A DNA stretch of 64,000 bases from Archivesica marissinica. Its lineage: Eukaryota; Mollusca; Bivalvia; Venerida; Vesicomyidae. The position numbers were made by a program, and so were the translations under genes. The stretch's first letter is position 1, and each line of letters starts with the position of its first letter. The notes beneath the pieces are model-generated. The model was given only the letters and a program-made list of their open reading frames with translations. It was not told the DNA's origin and ran no database searches. The stretch is taken from contig CM026403.1 in NCBI GenBank assembly GCA_014843695.1, positions 8,323,728 through 8,387,727 on the forward strand, read 5' to 3'. Positions 54,222 to 64,000 of this stretch are shown one piece after another.

Positions 54222-54350
54222 ATGAACTGGTCTAGTAATTATAATCAGTATGGAATGTATACAAATTATAGATTGTGGACGGCCAAATGTCCATATTACA
54301 CCGAGATTCTGATTACTTTAGACGCTACCGTTCCCTTCTTAGGTCGCTAA
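54222..54350 (+). CDS. Possible small ORF, 42 aa
   Basis: ATG 54222 to TAA 54350. Aromatic and Asn/Tyr-rich start (MNWSSNYNQYGMYTNY), then AKCPYYTEILITL. No family recognised. It is the last open frame before the assembly gap. Chance occurrence is possible. Confidence 0.25.
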   Translation: MNWSSNYNQYGMYTNYRLWTAKCPYYTEILITLDATVPFLGR

Positions 54351-54456
54351 AGAGTGTTTGGTAGAGGACAATCATTAGCTATAAGCTTTCTGTCCAATTC
54401 CTTATATCAGTTGTTGTAAATAATCATGTATTGACAGAACATAAATATGTTTAAAC

Positions 54457-55456
54457 NNNNNNNNNNNNNNNNNNNNNNNNNNNNNNNNNNNNNNNNNNNN
54501 NNNNNNNNNNNNNNNNNNNNNNNNNNNNNNNNNNNNNNNNNNNNNNNNNNNNNNNNNNNNNNNNNNNNNNNNNNNNNNNNNNNNNNNNNNNNNNNNNNNN
54601 NNNNNNNNNNNNNNNNNNNNNNNNNNNNNNNNNNNNNNNNNNNNNNNNNNNNNNNNNNNNNNNNNNNNNNNNNNNNNNNNNNNNNNNNNNNNNNNNNNNN
54701 NNNNNNNNNNNNNNNNNNNNNNNNNNNNNNNNNNNNNNNNNNNNNNNNNNNNNNNNNNNNNNNNNNNNNNNNNNNNNNNNNNNNNNNNNNNNNNNNNNNN
54801 NNNNNNNNNNNNNNNNNNNNNNNNNNNNNNNNNNNNNNNNNNNNNNNNNNNNNNNNNNNNNNNNNNNNNNNNNNNNNNNNNNNNNNNNNNNNNNNNNNNN
54901 NNNNNNNNNNNNNNNNNNNNNNNNNNNNNNNNNNNNNNNNNNNNNNNNNNNNNNNNNNNNNNNNNNNNNNNNNNNNNNNNNNNNNNNNNNNNNNNNNNNN
55001 NNNNNNNNNNNNNNNNNNNNNNNNNNNNNNNNNNNNNNNNNNNNNNNNNNNNNNNNNNNNNNNNNNNNNNNNNNNNNNNNNNNNNNNNNNNNNNNNNNNN
55101 NNNNNNNNNNNNNNNNNNNNNNNNNNNNNNNNNNNNNNNNNNNNNNNNNNNNNNNNNNNNNNNNNNNNNNNNNNNNNNNNNNNNNNNNNNNNNNNNNNNN
55201 NNNNNNNNNNNNNNNNNNNNNNNNNNNNNNNNNNNNNNNNNNNNNNNNNNNNNNNNNNNNNNNNNNNNNNNNNNNNNNNNNNNNNNNNNNNNNNNNNNNN
55301 NNNNNNNNNNNNNNNNNNNNNNNNNNNNNNNNNNNNNNNNNNNNNNNNNNNNNNNNNNNNNNNNNNNNNNNNNNNNNNNNNNNNNNNNNNNNNNNNNNNN
55401 NNNNNNNNNNNNNNNNNNNNNNNNNNNNNNNNNNNNNNNNNNNNNNNNNNNNNNNN
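54457..55456. other. Assembly gap of exactly 1000 N
   Basis: A run of N of round length, so a scaffold placeholder of unknown true size. Left of it is the ORF-rich island, right of it a 42-bp minisatellite already in progress. Confidence 0.99.
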
Positions 55457-57955
55457 TAGGAGAGATGTAACCCCCTTCGCTGGAATAGAGGATATAACTA
55501 GGAGAGATGTAACCCCCTACGCTGGTATAGAGGATAGCACTCGGAGAGATGCAAACCCCCATGCTGGTATAGAGGATAACACTAGGAGAGCTGAGAGGCC
55601 CTCGAGCTGGTATAGAGAATAGCACTAGGAGAGATGCAAACCCCCCGAGCTGGAATAGAGGATAGCACTAGGAGAGATGTAAGCCCCTGCGCTGGAATAG
55701 AGGATAGCACTAGGAGAGATGCATAGCCCGTGCTGGCATGGAGGATAGCACTAGGAGAGATGCAAAGCCCGTGCTGGCATAGAGGATAGCACTAGGAGAG
55801 ATACAAACCACCCGAGCTGGTATAGAGGATAGCACTAGGAGAGATGCAAACCCCCCGATCTGGAATAGAGGATAGCACTAGGAGAGATGTAACCCCCTGC
55901 GCTGGAATAGAGGATAGCACTAGAAGAGATGCAAAGCCCGTGCTGGCATGGAGGATAGCACTAGGAGAGATGCAAAGCCCGTGCTGGCATAGAGGATAGC
56001 ACTAGGAGAGATGCAAAGCCCTGCGCTGGTATAGAGGATAGCACTAGGAGAGATACAAACCCCTGTACTGGTATAGAGGATATCACTAGGAGAGATACAA
56101 ACCCTGCGCTGGTATAGAGGATATCACTAGGAGATATACAAACCCTGCACTAGTATAGAGGATAGCACTAGGAGAGATGCAAACCCTGCACTAGTATAGA
56201 GGATATCATTAGGAGAAATACAAACCCTGCACTGGTATAGAGGATAGCACTAGGAGAGATGCAAACCCTTCACTGGTATAGAGGATAGCACTATGAGAGA
56301 TACAAACCCTGCACTGGTATAGAGGATAGCACTAGGAGAGATACAAACCCTGCACTGGTATAGAGGATAGCACTAGGAGAGATGCAAACCCTGCACTGGT
56401 ATAGAGGATAGCACTAGGAGAGATACAAACCCTGCACTGGTATAGAGGATAGCACTAGGAGAGATACAAACCCCTACGCTGGTATAGAGGATAGCACTCT
56501 GTGAGATACAAACCCCTACGCTGGTATAGAGGATAGCACTCTGAGAGATGCAAACCCCTGCGCTGGTATAGAGGATAGCACTCTGAGAGATGCAAACCCC
56601 GGCGCTGGTATAGAGAATAACACTCTGAGAAATGCAAACCGGCTGATATAGAGGATAGCACTCTGAGAGATGCAAACCCACACGTTGGTATAGAGGATAG
56701 CACTCTGAGAGATGCAAACCCCTGCGCTGGTATAGAGGATAGCACTCTGAGAGATGCAAACCCCGGCGCTGGTATAGAGAATAACACTCTGAGAAATGCA
56801 AACCCCGGCGCTGATATAGAGGATAGCACTCTGAGAGATGCAAACCCACACGTTGGTATAGAGGATAACACTCTGAGAGATGCAAACCCCGGCGCTGGTA
56901 TAGAGGATAACACTCTGAGAGAGATGCAAACCCCGGCGCTGTTATAGAGGATAACACTCTGAGAGAGATGCAAAACCCCGGCGCTGGTATAGAGGATAAC
57001 ACTCTGAGAGATGCAAACCCACACGCTGGTATAGAGGATAACACTCTGAGAGGTGCAAACCCCTGCGCTGGTATAGAGGATAACCCTCTGAGAGATGCAA
57101 ACCCCTGCGATGGCATAGAGGATAACACTCTGAGAGATGCAAACCCCTGCGCTGGTATAGAGGATAACACTCTGAGAGATGCAAACCATTGTACTGGTAT
57201 AGAGGATAGCACTAGGAGAGATGCAAACCCCTGCACTGATATAGAGGATAGCACTCTGAGAGATGCAAACCCTCACGCTGGTATAGAGGATAACACTCGG
57301 AGAGATGCAAACCCCTACGCTGGTTTAGAGGATAGCACTCGGAGAGATGCAAACCCCCACGCTGGTATAGAGGATAACACTCTGAGAGGTGCAAACCCCT
57401 GCGCTGGTATAGATGATAACACACTGAGAGATGCAAACCCCCTTGATGGTATAGAGGATAGCACTCTGAGAGATGCAAACCCCCGTGATGGCATAGAGGA
57501 TAACACTCTGAGAGATGCAAACCCCCGTGATGGTATAGAGGATAGCACTCTGAGAGATGCAAACCCCCGTGATGGCATAGATGATAACACTCTGAGAGAT
57601 GCAAACCCCCGTGATGGTATAGATGATAACACTCTGAAAGATGCAAACCCCCGCGATGGCATAGAGGATAACACTCTGAGAGATGCAAACCCCTGCGCTG
57701 GTATAGAGGATAGCACTAGGAGAGACACAAACCCCGCGCTGGTATAGAGCATAACACTCAGAGAAATGCAAACCCTGCGCTGGTATAGAGGATAGCACTA
57801 GGAGAGATGTAACCCCCTGCGCTGGTATAGAGGATAGCACTAGGAGAGATGTAACCCCCTGCGCTGGTATAGAGGATAGCACTAGGAGAGATGTAAGCCC
57901 CCGTGCTGGAATAGAGGATAACACTCAGAGAGATGCAAACCCCTGCGATGGATTA
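55457..57955. repeat. 42-bp minisatellite next to the gap
   Basis: About 59 copies of GATAGCACTAGGAGAGATGC, AAACCCCTGCGCTGGTATAG and AG. The period of 42 keeps all frames open; the 100-293-codon ORFs are repeat artefacts. The array starts at the gap edge and probably continues into it. Confidence 0.97.
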
Positions 57956-58040
57956 CATCATGAATGAGGCATCGAGAGTGATTAATATAAGTTGTAAGAA
58001 CTTGTTTCGCAATCGAGCTAACTATATTTGTATAAACTAA
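57944..58040 (+). mobile_element. SINE family B, 3' fragment
   Basis: GCGATGGATTACATCATGAA to TTTGTATAAACTAA, fused directly to the end of the 42-bp array. Confidence 0.75.
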
Positions 58041-58151
58041 CAGACCTACAGCGAGTCTTCCAAACTCGAATCCATTCCCCCGGGACCAATCCTTTATGGA
58101 TAAACCGAACTTCAGTACAATCCATAACGTTATTATGTACACAGACAGACA

Positions 58152-58345
58152 ACTATATTATTTTACAACAATGCGAAACAAGCTTAAGCAACTTATATTA
58201 ATCGCTTTGGTTGGCGTGTATGAAAGCGTATATGCCATTAGTGCGGGAGGAAACTGGAGTACCCGGAGAAAACCCACCTGTCCGATCTGCCAACCATTAT
58301 ATCATCTCGCATACTTCCCAGTCCGAGGAATCGAGCACGGGTTGC
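58152..58345 (-). mobile_element. SINE family E, diverged
   Basis: Minus strand: AACCCGTGCTCGATTCC (eroded box B), GTTTCCTCCCGCACTAATGG, and end AAGCTTGTTTCGCATTG. Confidence 0.7.
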
Positions 58346-58439
58346 ATTTATGTGAAGCGAGCTTGCTAGCAATGTACAAACGGTATAATAATGGAAAATA
58401 AAATACCCTGATACTAATAATTAAGTGTCCATGGCATGA

Positions 58440-60362
58440 GAATGTACACAGTTCGTGCTAACATATGTAGATAGTAGAGTGGCACAGTCCATGCTAACAT
58501 ATGTAGATAGTAGAGTGTCACAGTCCGTGCTAACACAGGTATATAGTAGAGTGCCACAGTCCGTGCTAACACAGGTATATAGTAGAGTGCCACAGTCCGT
58601 GCTAACACATGTATATAGTAGAGTGCCACAGTCCGTGCTAACACAGGTACATAGTAGAGTGTCACAGTCCGTGCTAACACAGGTACATAGTAGAGTATCA
58701 CAGTCCGTGCTACACAGGTATATAGTAGAGTGTCACAGTCCGTGCTAACACAGGTATATAGTAGAGTGCCACAGTCCGTGCTAACACAGGTATATAGTAG
58801 AGTGCCACAGTCCGTGCTAACACAAGTATATGGTAGAGTGCCACAGTCCGTGATAACACAGGTATATAGTAGAGTGCCACGGTCAATGCTAACACAGGTA
58901 TATAGTAGAGTGTCACAGTCCGTGCTAACACAGGTATATAGTAGAGTGACACAGTCCGTGCTAACACAGGTATACAGTAGAGTACCACAGTCCGTGCTAA
59001 CACAGGTATATGGTAGAGTGCCACAGTCCGTGCTAACACAGGTATATAGTAGAGTACCACAGTCCGTGCTAACACAGGTATATAGTAGAGTGTCACAGTC
59101 CGCGCTAATATAGGTATATAGTAGAGTGTCACAGTCCGTGCTAACACAGGTATATAGTACAGTGTCACAGTCCGTGCTAACACAGGTATATAGTACAGTG
59201 TCACAGTCCGTGCTAACACAGGTATATTATAGAGTGCCACACTCCGTGCTAACACAGGTATATAGTAGAGTGTCACAGTCCGTGCTAACACAGGTATATA
59301 GTAGAGTGCCACAGTCCGTGCTAACACAAGTATATGGTAGAGTGCCACAGTCCATGCTAACACAGGTATATGGTAGAGTGTAACAGTCCATACTAACACA
59401 GGTATATAGTAGAGTGCCACAGTCCATGCTAACACAGGTATATAGTAGAGTGCCACAGTCGGTGCTAACACAGGTATATAGTAGAGTGCCACAGTATGTG
59501 CTAACACAGGTATATAGTAGAGTGCCACAGTCCGTGCTAACACAGGTATATAGTAGAGTGTCACAGTCCGTGCTAACACAGGTATATAGTAGAGTGCCAC
59601 AGTCCGTGCTAACACAGGTATATAGTAGAGTGTCACAGTCCGTGCTAACACAGGTATGTAGTAGAGTGCCACAGTCCGTGCTAACACAGGTATATAGTAG
59701 AGTGTCACAGTCCGTGCTAACACAGGTATATAGTAGAGTGCCACAGTCCATGCTAACACAGGTATATAGTAGAGTCTCACAGTCCATGCTTACACAGGTA
59801 TATAGTAGAGTTCCACAGTCCATGCTAACACAGGTATATAGTAGAGTGCCACAGTCCGTGCTAACACAGGTATATAGTAGAGTGTCACAGTCCGCGCTAA
59901 CACAGGTATATAGTAGAGTGCCACAGTCCATGCTAACACAGGTATATAGTAGAGTGCCACAGTCCGTGCTAACACAGGTATATAGTAGAGTGCCACAGTC
60001 CGCGCTAACACAGGTATATGGTAGAGTACCACAGTCCATGCTAACACAGGTATATAGTAGAGTGCCACAGTCCGTGCTAACACAGGTGTATAGTAGAGTG
60101 CCACAATCCGTGCTAACACAGGTGTATAGTAGAGTGCCACAGTCCATGCTAACACAGGTATATAGTAGAGTGCCACAGTCCATGCTTACACAGGTATATA
60201 GTAGAGTGCCACAGTCCATGCTAACACAGGTATATAGTAGAGTGCCACAGTCCATGCTAACACAGGTATATAGTAGAGTGCCACAGTCCATGCTAACACA
60301 GGTATATAGTAGAGTGCCACAGTCCGTGCTAACACAGGTATATAGTAGAGTGCCACAGTGAC
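58440..60362. repeat. 36-bp minisatellite
   Basis: About 53 copies of GTGCTAACACAGGTATATAG plus TAGAGTGCCACAGTCC. The unit is a multiple of 3, so ORFs of over 300 codons appear on both strands; they are artefacts. Confidence 0.98.
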
Positions 60363-60780
60363 TGTTCAGAGTGGAAGAATACCCCTAGGCTATATATGTA
60401 GCATGCTTTATATCTGAACAAGTATTATTACATGTATTATACCGGGTTGCTAAGATCGGTGCTTACATACCACTCAGTACCCTCCACCGCCGTATGTTCG
60501 AATACCACATGGCGTATTGAATTGTTGCACGAGAGGAAGTTATTCTGCTGGCGTGAGGAAGGTCAGTAGTTCTTCCAATGTGCCTGCTCGGAGGGGCAAT
60601 CTGCTGGTCTTCCTACAACAATAGCACACGAAGGGTCGCCACGTGGCATAAGCTGCTGACGCGACCATTATACCCCAAAATAAACACACACACATATACA
60701 TAGACTTGTTTGTTATCTCGGGTGTCATTTTTTGAGTAGCATATACAAATGTATATGAATCCTGGTCACAGCCTTAGGAA
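60363..60780. other. Unassigned intergenic DNA
   Basis: No gene recognised; a CA-rich microsatellite lies near 60684-60700. Confidence 0.4.
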
Positions 60781-60784
60781 TAAC

Positions 60785-61051
60785 GGATCTGTAGTCCAGT
60801 GGTAACACGCTGGACTGGTAATCCAGAGATCGCAGGTTCGATCCCCCGTCTGACCTTAATACAATTAACAGTTTTTCAGTTGGGAATTTAAGCCGAGGTC
60901 TCATGTCGGTGCTGTAAAAGAACAAGAATAGACTCTGGAATGGGTCTGTATCATTGCACGTTCATCTAAAAATCTAAAATGACTAATCTCTTTAGGAGGA
61001 GTCGCTCATATGGGCAACCGTTAGGGACGATAAATAAACGTAAAACACACA
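60785..61051 (+). mobile_element. SINE family A, full-length copy
   Basis: TAGTCCAGTGGTAACACGCT, loop CTGGTAA, box B GGTTCGATCC; body with deletions; end ATAAATAAACGTAAAACAC. Confidence 0.88.
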
Positions 61052-61132
61052 CTAGGAATAACGTCTGTGTCTAATTACCCGTAGTACGCATTCATCAAAC
61101 GTTGCATGATTTCACATTGGTCAATTTTATGT

Positions 61133-61346
61133 TATTTTTATTTAAGTTTATTTAACGTTGCTACCTGTTGCCCATTTGAGCAACGGGCAGTTTACCTAAC
61201 AACACCTTTCACGAGCAGGCTCCAGCGGTTAACCAGTACTTGGTGCACCAACCTCCGTAAGAAACTATCAACTTTTTCATATACAGAGACACGGTATGAG
61301 CTGGGCTCGAACCCGTGACCATCAGTGATGATAGGTTAGAGTGGTA
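61133..61346 (-). mobile_element. Mosaic SINE: family C head and body with family A tail
   Basis: On the minus strand the copy begins as family C (GATGGTCACGGGTTCGAGCC, AAAAAGTTGATAGTTTCTTA, GGTGTTGTTAGGTAAACTGC) and, after CCCGTTGC, switches to the family A end (CATATGAGC-like, GCAACAGGTAGCAACG, TAAATAAACTTAAATAAA). Confidence 0.7.
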
Positions 61347-62395
61347 CCTTAATTTCAGTCATGGGTGACACCAATGTCTGTCAAATTCCGTTCTGTCGGA
61401 ATACAACGTTTTCTAAAATCCCATATGTGGCCCCCTACGCGTGCCCCCATCCACAGATAGGAAACCCCAATATATACATTCGAAACAATACAACCGTATC
61501 GGGGTTGTCCAAGGTCCTCCATGTAGCGTAGATTAAACATGTTTCAGGTTCAATGAATAATTGATACAGCATAATATATATATATCATGGCTCCAGCTTC
61601 AATGTTCTCGTCTGCTGGATCACTTACAGGACAAAAGGCCAAGCGAGTATCGATCGTAAGGCAACTACAACGATAGACCACGGCTACGAATCCTGTAAAA
61701 TCATGTATCCAACCATGCTCGACATTGTTGATGCTGTTGATATAGAGTATTGATAGTCTGCCAACAGTCCTCGTTGGCTAACAGATGTTGTATTGGATAT
61801 TTTTTCTTCCAATACACGCGCAGGCCGGAATGAAATTAACAACCCAGCACCTCCTGTCACTGTTGCTTAGCAACGCACCTGGTTCGGCTTTCATCTACTT
61901 GTATCGACAGACCATGCCAGCTCTCGCGCAGTCACGTGATACAATCTATCGTCTGCTTCGTATCAATTTTCCTCTTGCGGCATTTTGCAGTATGTAGAAG
62001 GTTGACTAGGCCTGCGCGCAGATGTGTTGAACGTGTAAGTGACTTTGTTAGATAAATGGGAAACAGCTTGCAGACTATAACCTCGATCTCAACGTTCGTG
62101 TTGAAGATTATACACAGCAGACGATATTTTCGGAGCACGTTTAGCTTGATGTAAGCCTGCTGCGTGTACTTGTTGAGTGGAGCTTTAGTTGGGTTATAGT
62201 TGACGTTCTATCGACCTTAGAGTTGTTTTATCTGAACATTACACGGACAATCAAGGACGTACTTGAAAGTCGCAGCTACATATTTGTCGTCTGCTGTTGT
62301 TAGCGTAGCTGTAAGTGGACAGGCCTGCAGAGGGGAGATGGTGTTATAACAAGCAGGAGTTTATGTGGTAAGTTGATTATTTATTTCTACACTAT
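61347..62395. other. Unassigned DNA, possible 5' region of an off-window gene
   Basis: Less repetitive than its surroundings. A short open frame starts at ATG 61587 (MAPASMFSSAGSLTGQKAKR) and meets a GTAAGG; a GTGGTAAGTTG donor-like site lies near 62366-62376. Both could be first exons, but nothing downstream in the window confirms it. Confidence 0.25.
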
Positions 62396-62945
62396 TGTGG
62401 GGTACGATGTATATATGTTTGACAGGGGTAGCATGTATGTTAGAGGGAGGGTGTACCATGTATATATGTTTGACGGGGGTAGCATATATGTTTGTATGTT
62501 TGACGGGGGTACCATGTAGGTGTATTTGACTGTGGTATCATGCATGTATGTTTGACTGGGGGTACCATGTGGGTATGTTTGACAGGGGTACCATGTAGGT
62601 ATGTTTGACTGGGGTATCATGCATGTATGTTTGACGGGGGTACAATGTGGGTATGTTTGACTGGGGGTACCATGTGGGTATGTTTGACTGGGGGTACCAT
62701 GTAGGTATGTTTGACTGGGGGTACCATGTGGGTATGTTTGACGGGGGTACTATGCATGTATGTTTGACTGGGATATCATGCATGTATGTTTGACTGGGAT
62801 ATCATGCATGTATGTTTGACTGGGGGTACCATGTGGGTATGTTTGACTGGGGGTACCATGTTGGTATATTTGACTGGGGGTACCATGTTGGTATATTTGA
62901 CTGGGGGTACCATGTTGGTATATTTGACTGGTGAATTTGTTCAAC
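62396..62945. repeat. About 27-bp minisatellite
   Basis: About 20 copies of TATGTTTGACTGGGGGTACC plus ATGTGGG, with variants TATCATGCATG. Contains KpnI-like GGTACC palindromes. Confidence 0.93.
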
Positions 62946-63485
62946 ATTTTGTTATCTTCGATATCTTCTAGTGTTGTTTGTGTTCCTTCAGTTCCCTAGT
63001 GTCTTTGTGTTCAGATTCATACCCCTTTCTATTTACACTATTGTTTGAAGACTATATTGATTCATATCTAGATGAACACACGGGGAAAACGCGTTGACTG
63101 TTCCACAGGAAGAATGACGGGTGCGGATGCTACCGTTTTTATAATGTTGTCTGCAAAACATGCGCAGAATATGCGGCGCGCGCAGTCGTTTCGGTGTTAG
63201 TGATCGTTGATGTCTTTATGTCCTAATGTCGGTCGGTCATCAGTAACTTGTGTATACTTGTAGATGAATCCGAAGCAAGATAATGTGCTGGAGGTCGCAA
63301 CATTACATCGATATTAATAAGACAATTAGCGGTTGTTTTATATGTTGTATGTATGCTGTATGGCTTAGCATCTCGAAGAGCATACTAGCTATGGCCTATA
63401 GATAATACTAATGGTGTCAGATACGGGCCAACTAAATAATTATCGTATCTCCAGTTAGTGCAAATCGACATGTTCCCAAGCGAAT
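62946..63485. other. Unassigned DNA
   Basis: No gene or repeat family recognised. Confidence 0.4.
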
Positions 63486-63489
63486 ATTG

Positions 63490-63610
63490 ACTATTCACCG
63501 GGTCTACTTATTGTTGCTATTCACCGGGTCTACTTATTGTTGCTATTCACCGGGTCTACTTATTGTTGCTATTCACCGGGTCTACTTATTGTTGCTATTT
63601 ACCGAGTCTA
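63490..63610. repeat. 26-bp minisatellite, five copies
   Basis: CTATTCACCGGGTCTACTTA plus TTGTTG; the last copy is diverged. Confidence 0.92.
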
Positions 63611-63698
63611 CTTTTTGTTGCAAACAAGTAACCAGTTTCGGGAACATTCATAATTGCCAATTACCCTCGTATTAATAAGTACTGTGAATAATAATAAG

Positions 63699-63930
63699 TG
63701 TGGAAGTCGTGATAGTGCAGTGGATGCGCGTTCGCTTTAGGTGCGGGGTTCGAGCCCCACTGGAGCCGTTACGATTGTTCCCTTAGGCAAGGCATTTAAA
63801 TTCCACATTGCCTCTTCTCTCTCCTTCATGGCTATGGATTCCATCAGGAATGAGGTCTCGAGAGTGATTAATATAAGTTGAAAGAACTTGTTTCGCAATC
63901 GAGCTAAAATAAATTTGTATAAACTAATAA
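63699..63930 (+). mobile_element. SINE family B, nearly full length
   Basis: GTGGAAGTCGTGATAGTGCA head with a short deletion before box B (GGGTTCGAGCCCC), then standard body to AAATTTGTATAAACTAA. Confidence 0.88.
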
Positions 63931-64000
63931 TAGGTAGCATGGGGCAGCTGAATACCCACACACAATAATGTGTATGCCTATTGTGTGCCGTGTATGTCGG

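Noticed and set aside
54402..55625. 391-407-codon ORFs across the gap
   Set aside because: They consist almost wholly of N.
56373..57752. Long overlapping ORFs on both strands (up to 293 codons)
   Set aside because: They come from the 42-bp minisatellite, whose length is a multiple of three; the peptides are pure unit repeats with no independent support.
58710..60361. ORFs of 300-356 codons on both strands
   Set aside because: Produced by the 36-bp minisatellite; the same region is open in several frames.

Overview
The window is animal nuclear DNA, most likely from a mollusc and plausibly a bivalve. It has intron-rich genes with GT-AG introns, many tRNA-derived SINEs, MITEs, one nested hAT element and an extreme load of minisatellites, which I estimate at about a third of the sequence. 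There are no operons, ribosome binding sites or CRISPR arrays. The taxon is an inference from the repeat style and the molluscan look of the proteins; no species marker was read.

Two host genes lie on the + strand. (1) The 3' end of PRPF8, the core spliceosome protein, occupies 5676-26685. Ten exons join in frame into the last 740 residues, covering the end of the large domain, the RNase H-like domain and the Jab1/MPN domain, and finish at TAA 26683-26685. Upstream exons lie left of the window, so 1-5675 is intron. (2) A complete cytochrome P450 of the CYP2 type occupies 36728-51566. Nine exons join in frame into 496 residues carrying all the diagnostic P450 motifs.

Between 51.9 and 54.4 kb sits a very different block: a compact, intronless, same-strand run of short ORFs with CCAAT/TATA-like signals between them. 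They encode an uncharacterised 93-aa protein, a PC4-type ssDNA-binding protein whose second PC4 repeat is broken by a frameshift, a BIR (IAP-like) protein lacking one zinc ligand, and two very small ORFs. It resembles part of a DNA virus or a Polinton-like element and runs into a 1000-N assembly gap (54457-55456), so its right border is unknown. This is the best candidate for something undescribed.

Layout: 1-5675, PRPF8 intron with a 55-bp minisatellite and TTAA-flanked MITEs; 5676-26685, PRPF8 exons with large repeat-filled introns; 26.7-36.7 kb, intergenic SINEs, MITEs and minisatellites; 36.7-51.6 kb, the P450, whose last intron is mostly 66-bp and 22-bp tandem arrays; 51.6-54.4 kb, the virus-like island; 54457-55456, gap; 55.5-60.4 kb, 42-bp and 36-bp minisatellites; 60.4-64 kb, SINEs, two small minisatellites and unassigned DNA. 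Nearly all long ORFs outside the exons and the island are artefacts of tandem repeats, often with unit lengths divisible by three.

Striking structural points: one PRPF8 exon is flanked on both sides by tandem arrays made from its own acceptor and donor ends; another PRPF8 exon lies between nested inverted repeats; a hAT element with an exact 8-bp target duplication sits in a SINE that itself splits a minisatellite; a Helentron-like element with a minisatellite core sits inside a MITE; and a triple-arm foldback lies about 220 bp upstream of the P450 start codon.
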